Made by a program: the position numbers and the translations under genes. DNA of 64,000 bases, taken from the NCBI GenBank assembly GCA_015680685.1, contig MNCI01017906.1, forward strand, positions 136,458 through 200,457. The letters run 5' to 3'. The notes beneath the pieces were generated by a model. It saw nothing but the letters and a program-made list of their open reading frames with translations, ran no database searches and was not told the origin of the DNA. Source of the stretch: Gnetum montanum (taxonomy: Eukaryota; Streptophyta; Gnetopsida; Gnetales; Gnetaceae). Of the stretch, positions 55,434 to 64,000 are shown piece by piece (the stretch's first letter is position 1; each line of letters opens with the position of its first letter).

Positions 55434-56243
55434 TCAAAATGCCGAACAGGGGCATTCTGTTCTTCCCCGAAAAAAATCCAAATCAACAACCCAACAATCG
55501 AGCAGGCAAAGAAACCAGAGACAACCCTGCATAACTTCGAGATGTTTCACAACTAGACAGGTGTCGCTGTTCATGTCACTATCATCGACGACGGCGTTTT
55601 TGATCTCTGGATACCAAGGGATTACGCTAATCGCAGCAGGATTCTCGGCTTGAATCACCATGCTACCGTTCTTCAGAGAAAACTTGAGCTTCCCAACGTT
55701 ATCTGTGCAGTTGCGGATATATTTGACGACCTTTTCAGGTAGTACGGTCTTGAACAGCAATCCCAAAAACTTGATAATACCATCGGCAGCCATGCCCGCC
55801 GAGACAGCACGATAGAGCGACGCAGCAGTGATGTTTGTGTTCATGGGAATGTAATTTTGCAGGCGGCTTTCTGGTTCTGCAATGACAATGCAGAAATCGT
55901 GGGCCTGTTTGTAGAGTTCCAGAAGAATCGTACAATCATCGCAGACCCACAGCGGCCGCTTCTCATTATCGGGTTTCAGTTCCAGCGCCAATTCTGGGCT
56001 TCTTGGCTCTGCGTTGCTCATCGGCGTCCGCAAAGTCCATTCCAGGACCAGGACCAGGGCCAACATAAAATACGCCAAAATCTGGTCGCAGACAAGATCC
56101 GGATTGAAGACGATAGCAGCAGGAATCCGGCAGACTGCAATCCCGACAGATAAAACTTTTAATTCGTAACTGATTGGAGTGGCTACGAAGTTGAACACGA
56201 CATATGACCCCTGAAATAGAGGCAGCCTCTGTAGCGGATTCAA
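55434..56243 (-). CDS. Open 269-codon frame with CASP-like membrane segment
   Basis: An uninterrupted reverse-strand frame in a GC-richer island, unlike the broken frames around it. Residues about 12-70 (QGSYVVFNFVATPISYELKV, then LVCDQILAYFMLALVLVLEW) resemble transmembrane helices 2-3 of CASP-like (MARVEL-type) proteins, four-helix plant membrane scaffolds. LVCDQILAYFML matches their DQ(I/V)xAYLLL pattern. Residues 100-125 (CDDCTILLELYKQAHDFCIV) loosely fit the extracellular Cys pair and the following helix. The C-terminal 130 residues match nothing I know. A CTATTTCAG acceptor-like site lies just before codon 12, so the true N-terminus may be an upstream exon not found here. CASPL identity is moderate at best; partial gene or pseudogene possible. 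Confidence 0.4.
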   Translation of the reverse strand: MNPLQRLPLFQGSYVVFNFVATPISYELKVLSVGIAVCRIPAAIVFNPDLVCDQILAYFMLALVLVLEWTLRTPMSNAEPRSPELALELKPDNEKRPLWVCDDCTILLELYKQAHDFCIVIAEPESRLQNYIPMNTNITAASLYRAVSAGMAADGIIKFLGLLFKTVLPEKVVKYIRNCTDNVGKLKFSLKNGSMVIQAENPAAISVIPWYPEIKNAVVDDSDMNSDTCLVVKHLEVMQGCLWFLCLLDCWVVDLDFFRGRTECPCSAF

Positions 56244-57900
56244 TAGCTATAATAGCCCCATTATTTTTCACATTTTGTTTTGTTTTAAAAAAGTTTTTTG
56301 AGAGGTAATTATGTTAAGCACCGTTAATGATAAGTTCTTGGTTTCCTCCCCTTTTATGTTTAAAAGTTACGCTGATCGGTGGCGGTACATCCAATGTGTA
56401 CGTATTTGATTTTTTAATAAAACGAGGAGCTTTGAAACGTTGCACATATGCAGACGAGTTGAATCCGGACATGGGTAGAATGAATTTGGAGTTTCATTAC
56501 TTGATCGATTGTGGTGTGCGGAACACGGAGAAGGAAAGAGACGGCCCCCAGGGTTGCCTTGCCATCACATTTCTGGCGCAGCAGCACATACATACAGAGT
56601 AGCATTTTGGGTACCTTCAATTTTTAGTTTTACCATGGCTTAAACTACATGACTTCCAAAAATCTCCATGCTCTTGCACAATTGGTTACCAAGAATCATA
56701 AAGGTGGGTGTGAATAATTTGGCAGGTAACATAACTTTTACTTACATCACAAGGTTATCATACAACTTTTCAATTGCAAGATGAGTGTCTTGATCACTAT
56801 GTTACATTTGCAGGTGTCATGTATGGTATAAAAATAAAAATTCAAACTACAAAAGTAAAGAAACATTGTAGAGAGGACTCCAAAACAACAAAAAGGAAAG
56901 ATCCAACAATTTTAGGGACACCTTTTCAGGTTTTTATCCTTACAACCAATATTGAAAAACTTCTCTTTGGGCTAGAAAAAAGATCAAACCTTGCCCTCAT
57001 TTAAAAGTGCTCAAATGGGTTTTTACTTTCTACTAGAGGCTTCCTATTAATATAAAAAAAGAACTAAGGAGAGAAACAATTAGGAAATCAATTGAAGCAT
57101 TAGCTATTGAAGGATGTCACCTTGAACTAATAAGAGAAAAAATTTAGTTAGAAAATATGTATGAAAAACCACATTACATCAAAACCCCTAGATGGTATAG
57201 AAAATAAATGGATGAAAGTAACTCCAAGTATGAAGTAGAAATCCTTAAAGTTGAGGAGTGTCACCAAATAAAACTATCTAAGCTTGGTTGAATTGATTTT
57301 GATCTAGCATAAAATCTAGAGTTTGGTTAAACCAATAATTATTATGGTATATTATTAATGTTATCTTTTAGTAATTTTTAATTAAAAAAATTAAGATGTT
57401 TAATGGGAAATGATGCATTGTATACTTTCTTATAACATGTATTATTTTATTAGCATATTGACATACTGAACAATTGATGATTTTTTAATGATCTAATCTT
57501 AGGTATTAGAACCCAAAACCTTTTTTAAAAAATAATATTTACGCAAAGACATATAGCCAAATCAGAAATGTATAATTCAACATTGCTTAACAAAATCAAA
57601 CTGATAACCTAGAGTAAAGAAAATTCAGAGTACATCACATACTTAAGACTAAGTAGATATCATCAAAAAACTATTGAAAGAAAACTTTAAGATTTTAGGA
57701 TTGTCTACTCAATTGTACAACCTTACAATTAAGACTTTGAAAAAAATAGGTGAAGAAAATTAATTGTTAATAAAGAGGAAGGTCCCTATCCTAATAACAT
57801 TTACATCACTTTTCAACATCTATTCTTAAACTAAAAATAACAAAAAGATTTGAAATAGAGAATTGTGGCTTAATACCAATATTTGTATCAAAGCAAGAAA
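56244..57900. other. No gene recognised; one weak coding-like stretch
   Basis: At about 57000-57290 the forward strand has a long readable frame with few stops (LPINIKKELRRETIRKSIEA, then LAIEGCHLELIREK), which looks like decayed coding sequence of unknown family. The rest shows nothing. Confidence 0.35.
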
Positions 57901-58800
57901 ATGGTAGCCATTCTAAAAGATCTTCAACTCATTGCTTGTTATTAATCTTACGTAGAAAACCTTTACCATCAATTATAACCTTCTTATCAACACTAGTTTT
58001 AATCTTTGAGTTAATAATACTTTTGTTAGACAAAGAAAAATTTGCCTTACAAGGTATCTGTTTAGGATGCTTAATACTTTTTTTGGTACTAGTAAAAATA
58101 TACATAAAAACATTTGTCTTCTCTAGATTCTTTGTTACCATTTGATCATTCTTATCCTTGACATTAACTTAATTTTTCATAACTTCAACTTCATATTGTT
58201 TTTTTTTTAACCTTTAACTTCAACATCTTATTTTAAAAAAAATCTTTTTTCTTAAGAAAAAAGAACAAGCATTAAACAAATGTCCTTCATGATGGCAAAA
58301 GTTGCAAGAATTAGGAAGATTATAATATCTCATTAACAAAATATAAGTCTTTCTTCTTGCTTGTGATACCAATTTCTTTTTATGATTGAGAAGATTAATT
58401 TTAACTAAAAAAAATGTCTACAAAAACTAGAAGTTGGTAAAATAGACTCCATATACTTGATGGGATCGAGAAGACCAACAATTAACTGCTTAGTGTTACA
58501 AAAAATCAAATGAGGATTATATGAAATTGAAATTAAGGCTTTATCATGTCCAAAGACCCATAGGATCTATCAGGTATTACATTTTCATGAAAAATAAAGA
58601 TAGACTCTATAAATTGACTAAGCACCAAAGGGATTAGCAAAAATAAATCATACACGTACTATAACATTATAACATTGTCTCAAATGGATAGTCACAACAC
58701 AAAAAAGAAATACATGGAACTCATTCAAGGACTCTTAACCTACACAACCTACAAATACACTCTTTTTTGGGGGAGTTAAATCCATCTTTCTCTTTCAATT
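57900..58800 (-). pseudogene. LINE or gag-like ORF1 with canonical zinc knuckle
   Basis: Reverse strand: KQLIVGLLDPIKYMESILPT near 58440-58500, then INLLNHKKKLVSQARRK, then the knuckle SCNFCHHEGHLFNAC (CX2CX4HX4C) near 58263-58310, then a Lys/Ser-rich tail in 57929-58141. The order, a DUF4283-like part then a CCHC knuckle, matches plant LINE ORF1 proteins. It is broken by stops and frame changes. Confidence 0.6.
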
Positions 58801-59249
58801 CTAAGATGACGGAACTTAAGTGAAACTTGTTGATAGCATTTCAATATTTGATTGGAATAGTAGCTAAGAGGTAGTAAGCTTCTACATCTAGTTTATTAGA
58901 TCTCATGTGATGTAAATAAAAATATTTCTTGCCTTCTACATTAGACCACATTTGTGTTAAAACCTTGTGCTTCATTAGCTGAGGAATATGCTTAGGATTT
59001 TTTTGTATGTTCTCACAAGAGGTATTTCATTTTTTCAATCAATATATTCCTTGAAAATACCAACCATGGTCTCATGAATCCTCAAGAATGACAAGTGAAA
59101 TTGAGACTAAAATTGAAATTTTAATACGTTTGTAGATCCTTGGCTCTATTGATAGAAAAATTATACATGTTATGAGTTTTAAAAGCATCATTAAAAAAAT
59201 TATCAACTCTTCTTAGTAACATTTGAAACAAATCAACCAAATTTGCATC

Positions 59250-61000
59250 TTTAATATCCTATCTATGTCTAATGTGCTTTAATGTAGTATATTTCCAGAA
59301 AATACAGTATTCATCTTCAATGCTATTTGCATTACAAAGTTAGCATATTCATTCTTCACAAGGAATTTTAAACCATCTACTTATTTCAACTTTGAGATCC
59401 CATCTATGCTATATTAATTGAACATTGTAAATGATGAAGAATAGGAGCATATAAATATTTTTCCTTTGCATTAAGATGCCCATTGATACTATTTAAATGG
59501 AAATATTTCCTTTCCTATTGCAATTTCCTATAGTTTTTGAAATACTATTTGTTTTACCAAACTATGAGCTTGGTTAGGATTAGAATAGATGATGTACTTT
59601 TGAATATTTCATTTATTAAGCTAGGGAGCTTCATCATGAAGCCATCTTTATAATGTATTTCCATTATTACATTTTTGGAATATTTATCCAATAAAGATGC
59701 CAAAAGATTATGAGTGTAGGCTATAAAATGGAAAATAGCTTTAACCTTGAATAGTATCATCTTTACTTCAAAAAGTATAATATTATGAAATTGAAGCTAA
59801 AACTAAAATTTTTATTACATCTGTGTAGACCTAAAAGATCTGTCATACAAATGAAATTGTGTAAAATACATCAATAGTAATAAATCTTGAGTACAATATA
59901 TATGTCCAATATTCATGTAACTTGAACATGTCTTTTATGTAATTCCCTAGAACTAATATTGGTAGCTTGAATAGCTCATACAAAAACCAATTAAGGATTT
60001 CTCATTTTTCTTAAGGAAATCTACTCCACAAGATTCTAATAATACATATAGCTCATCTTCTACCACTTGTAGAAAACATAGTTGACATATTCTATCTTCA
60101 TGCTATTCATTGTTCCATCTTGCAATTTCAACTTGGAGATTATGTGATCCTATTATTATTATGCTCATCAGTTCTCTCACATGTAGATATTCTATTTCAT
60201 CATATCTACTACCTCTTATATTTTGCCGATAAAATTAAAGCTTTTTTTTTTTATATTTGTGTCTCATTTTGTCATTTTCTAAAACTTTCTCAATAACAAG
60301 TTTCCAAGCTTGTTCTAAATTTATTATTCCATCAATGTTATCAATATCTTATTTTTGTAGTCATAATCTTCCTTCATGAAACCATCCTTATTGTTGAGAT
60401 TTTAGGATGATCTCTTCTAAGATCTTGTTTTGATTTTTATTTCTCAAGTAGAACATTAAGAACTAATACATTGCTTGAGCTTCCAATAGTAAAAAATTAG
60501 CTTCTAATGAAAATGTTGCATATGGAACTTGGTATTTCACCTTGAATTTATTTAGCAAGAAATGTTTTAAAAGTTTTTTAAAATTTTTCCATGATTCTTG
60601 ATCAAGACTTGGACCCCATACCAAACATTCATAAAGTAGTGTAGTTTGGATAATTATTTAAAAAAGATATGTTCAAATTGTCTAAGTTCAAATATTTTGA
60701 TTGCTGCATTTGTTTAGAAGGCCTTCTATCTTTTTCCAATCATTGTGATATATAATGCTTCCACTCAAACTTTTCAGAGCATTCTATTTTCAAATATCTA
60801 TAAGTATCCATAATCTCAAGTATTTTATTATTTAGCTAGAAAGTGCAATCTTTCTTATTAGTTTCAAAATTTAGCACTTTTATTTTTCAAAATTTACCTT
60901 CATTTTTGTATATTCACAAATTTTTTGTAGTTTCTACATGATGAACTCTTTTATAACTAGGTCAGTTATGTTATTGGTTCTTTAACTCATCTATGACTCA
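59250..61000 (-). pseudogene. LINE ORF2 C-terminal remnants, two copies
   Basis: Reverse strand from about 60900: LLNF-like NFETNKKDCTF, MDTYRYLKIECSEKFEWKHY (the FKYLGI block after the RT catalytic box), LLNKFKVKYQVPYATFSLEA (60500-60560), and then the C-terminal finger HNLQVEIARWNN...RICQLCFLQVVEDE near 60060-60160. A second finger copy, LKVEISRWFKIPCEE with CNANSIEDEYCIF, lies near 59300-59400. The CxLCxxxxVEDExHxLLxC pattern is the usual end of this LINE lineage. The 8.1-9.5 kb remnant is probably the same group. Both are dead. Confidence 0.6.
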
Positions 61001-61341
61001 CCTGAATGTTGTACTTGTATAACTAAACCTAGGTAATTATTCAAGTACTAAGAAGTAATGGTAAACTCATGAGTTTATTGCTTCTTCCCTTGAAACTTCA
61101 AATTCTCCTTTGATTAATATTTGTCATCTATCAATTGCCAGTACATCCAAAGAACATTCTTACTTTCTAACATAAAAAAAAATACACAAAGGGTTCCAAC
61201 TCTCTTTCATTAATAACAAAAAGATATTTATACAAACTCTCAAAGTCTTAACTTATATAAAGATAATAAGAGAAGGTGTGTGCATGGATGAGATTCCTTA
61301 ACTCATTATAATGTTAAGAAAGGATCTCCAACTTTGCTTAT
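61001..61341. other. Spacer left of copy F
   Basis: AT-rich, nothing recognised. The bases directly before the LTR (gcttat) have no partner in the window. Confidence 0.4.
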
Positions 61342-62285
61342 TGATGAGTGGCGAGGTACCCCTACACTCAACCATATAAAACGAGCGTAGCACGCGTGAT
61401 CCAGTTGAACTCCGCAGACTAAATGCCTAAACACCCCATGGAACACTTGGGGTTAATCATTCTTTGTCTTCCCAGACTTACTTGTTGTTGTCACGATGTA
61501 TGGTTAAGTAAGTTTGAGGTATATGATTTTTATGGTCTTTTATGGTTTTTTCTCCTATGCTAAGAGCGAAGGGTTGAGAAAGCTAACTAACTCTAACTAA
61601 GGACCTAAGTCTAAATTAACTAGCGTCAGCATCTGTTCCCACTTACCGTACACACCCTAAACTATGCAACTGCGGCTACCAAACGCTAATCGTTACTGGG
61701 ATCACCACACGTAACGCACGTGCTCGAAGTGGTCGTACTAAGGCACTTAACTAGCTTAAACATGATTAGCAGTCGATTCCTTGACTAGCCGTACACACCC
61801 GTAGATGCTTGTAATCAAGTTGTACTCATCCCATATTCTAAGAGTTGAGGGTGAGAGAGACTAATCGCGATGAGTAGCCGATTCCTTGGTTAGTCGTACA
61901 CATTCGTCAATGCTCGTAACCAAGTCGTACTCATGCTGCGCTAATGCAGGTAATAAATAACAGGTAGGAAATAACAAATAATAAACCTATTCCATGCACT
62001 GTAAGGTTTATCCACAAAGCTCATCTTTATTGCTATACACAACTTACATTCAGGTATAAAGCTGCTCGAATATAGATCCGTTCACTTGGGGACTCCTACT
62101 GCGGGCACATGGAAAATATTCTATCTCTGGAGTGATCAAACTACCAGAGTTTCCCTACTTTAAGCCTAGGATGAGAAATGAGGGGAGTGCTGCCTCTTAT
62201 TTATAGATTTGACGATGGACCGTGATATCATGTACGCGATATCGCATACGCGATATCACGGCCCATGCGATATCGCGTCTCATCA
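61342..62285 (-). repeat. 3' LTR of copy F
   Basis: 944 bp, TGATGAG...CTCATCA. U3 has four GATATC units (62222-62275) and a TATA box (plus-strand cttatttatag near 62198). It is longer than its relatives because a 65-bp segment (61764-61828) is repeated at 61869-61933 with a 105-bp step. Confidence 0.95.
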
Positions 62286-64000
62286 TACCCCCATGACTGA
62301 ATGAAAACTCATCCTTGAGTTCCTTACAATAAGATCGGGAAGGTATGGAATTATTGAGGAAAATGGAACTAATGGGATGACATGTGAACGGATCATTATT
62401 ACAAGACTTGACAAAACTGGTGTTCATAACAACAAGGGTGAACACCTTATTACAATGACATCAAGCCTTAGTTGGCAACTGAGAAAGAGAGAGAGAAAGA
62501 AGTGTTGTTGTTGCCAATGCCCAGATTCTGCCTTTGTTGTCCATCCGTAAGTGCGTCATCGATCTTGCCCCTTGCATAGCTACTTCAGCGCTGCTCCATT
62601 CCAAGTGTTTGCTCCAAATCCAATCCGTTATTGCATGGTCGTCATCTGCACACACAACACAATCTTAATTAGCAAGGGTAAATGAATCTCAATGTAGTTG
62701 ATACCTTGCTACAGTGTAAGTCCATTGGCTAGGTTGTGGTATGGCTGATATGGATCTGGGAATATGTTACTGATGACTACCGAAGGTGTAGGGGTTAGGA
62801 AGAAAATCAAAAATTTTGGGGCTAGGAGAAAATCGAAAAAATCAGGCCCTATACCCCCATGACTAATCGCGAACCTCCGGTAACATTAGAATGGAAAAGG
62901 AAAAGAAGTAAGAAAGATAAATAAAAAGGGACAACTATGGCATCGATGAAATGGATGTCAAGATGGTAATGAACAAAATAAAATTAATTGCAAAATGTTA
63001 AGGGAAAGAAGTTAACGAATGCTCCAAAGAGGAATGTTAGTGGGCCCTCCCCAAAGAAGGCTCATGCCTTTAATGCCCTGACAAACCCACATTCAAAGAG
63101 TTCATAGGCTCAGGGAATGTCATTTGGAACAAGGGTTAAAGTCTTAACCGCAAGAATTTACCGAAAAGAAAACAATGCATCAACCAAAATATATACACTA
63201 ATGATACAACCCGTAATGAGGTGAACAATGTAGAGAAGGATGGAGAGAAGAGAATGGAATGGAATTCCAAGAACAAGGTGGTGTACAGCCCCTTGTGTGT
63301 TGCATGATTAATGTGACTTGGCAAGTCTCATTCTAGCTCTGGCCTCAAACCAACCACTTCCAGGAACTTCGCATCAATACATTCAGCTAAACCATCCACT
63401 TGGATAACAAGGATGCATCTCCAAAGAGCCACCACCATTCTGACAAAACAAAGGAGAGAATGGGAAGCCAGAAGGGCCTTAGTTAGAGGAAATGCTTTTG
63501 GTTCCATAACCAATGCTTGTAGCCCAAGTTTATTCATCTAAGGGGTGTGCTTTGAATTCTCACTTAGTGTTTTTTTTCTTTTTTCTTTTTTTTTTTATGT
63601 GTTTTTATGCATGAGAACCACACCATGCAAAAACTTCTTATTTTTATTGTCTCAGCTTTCGAAAGTTGGGTAACATTGGGATGGTAAGAAAACTCAAGAA
63701 GAAAACATCTAAGCACCCAAGAGAATGACCAACACAAAAGCATCAAGTTCCCTTGAAGTCACACCCTTTGCAATCCTTGAGTCCTTCCTTAGTTTGAGAA
63801 ATGCCCAATCACTGATTCGTTAAAGTTCTTATTAGAAGGGACTGTACATTTCCAAGCCGAGAGAAACCATAGAAATTGGTGGATGGATGGATGAAGTGAT
63901 CTCATTGTCTGCCATATCAAAAGAGACATACCTTAGTATCAACATTGTGACTTAAAGGTAAAAACCAAACATTAGCAATCAATATGAAAACCGTTCATAC
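62286..64000 (-). other. 3' non-coding region of copy F
   Basis: Terminal polypurine word (plus tacccccatgactgaatg), a GTGTGTGCAG|ATG acceptor-like site near 62650, an internal polypurine word (plus cccccatgactaatcg near 62850), and the conserved blocks 'agggccttagttagaggaa' near 63474 and 'gagaaccacaccatgcaa' near 63613. A short open frame at 62461-62655 (reverse) ends here and has a decayed counterpart in A and B. Confidence 0.8.

Larger units (their letters stand above)
61342..64000 (-). mobile_element. Gypsy element copy F, runs off the right edge
   Basis: Reverse-strand element: 3' LTR (61342-62285), terminal polypurine tract (62286-62303), then 1.7 kb of the family's 3' region, closely collinear with 25.57-27.24 kb of copy A. 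No coding part is reached within the window; post-pol, pol and gag, if present, lie beyond 64000. Confidence 0.92.

Overview
This is nuclear DNA of a land plant with a large, retrotransposon-filled genome; a gymnosperm or similar large-genome seed plant is my best guess, but the species is not proven by the sequence. The base composition is AT-rich. Most of the window is dead or dying LTR-retrotransposon and LINE DNA, with only two small GC-richer, CpG-rich low-copy islands (about 9.6-13.3 kb and 55.3-56.6 kb). The plant assignment rests on a Ty3/Gypsy family with a tRNA-Asp-type primer binding site and a DLG-type protease, an L1-class LINE with a DUF4283/zinc-knuckle ORF1, a DETOXIFICATION-type MATE gene and a CASP-like membrane segment.

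One Gypsy family dominates. Its LTRs are about 0.82-0.94 kb, begin TGATGAG and end CTCATCA. I see six large copies: D (gag, + strand, runs off the left edge), E (-, 3.6-7.9 kb), C (-, 15.8-21.5 kb), B (+, 23.5-24.7 and 31.8-34.4 kb), A (-, 24.7-31.8 kb, nested inside B with a 5-bp target duplication) and H (+, 49.5-53.9 kb), plus F (-, 61.3 kb to beyond the right edge) and two LTR tips that run into runs of N (48.2 and 50.6 kb). Internal order is PBS, gag, protease, (RT/RNase H), integrase, a roughly 2-kb 3' region with repeated polypurine motifs, LTR. Copy A carries gag and protease but no RT, RNase H or integrase. Copy C carries an extra reading frame of about 967 codons between an internal and the terminal polypurine tract. 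It is preceded by a plausible leader intron and a U3-like promoter array, and is broken by about 45 point stops with no frameshift. The LTR U3 carries arrays of short palindromes (GATATC type in A, B, F and H; GAGGCCTC/GTCGAC type in C and E) just upstream of a TATAAATA box.

Other elements: an L1-class LINE with ORF1 and ORF2 (34.4-39.1 kb, -), cut by copy B; a second, different LINE lineage with a YADD reverse transcriptase (8.1-9.5 kb, +) and related C-terminal and ORF1 pieces (57.9-61.0 kb, -); the 3' end of an RTE-type LINE with a trinucleotide tail (41.6-42.1 kb); tRNA-like SINE pieces near 41.1 and 42.5 kb; and a possible iMet primer site at 45.5 kb.

Host genes: a degenerate but partly readable MATE transporter with its own TATA box (10.42-11.89 kb, +, one 162-nt intron that keeps frame), and a 269-codon open frame containing a CASP-like transmembrane segment (55.43-56.24 kb, -). 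Segments at 11.9-14.9, 39.1-41.0, 42.5-48.2 and 54.1-55.4 kb show no gene I can recognise. Nearly every retroelement frame is interrupted by TAA, TAG or TGA where related copies have Gln, Arg or Trp codons, as expected from decay of methylated cytosines.
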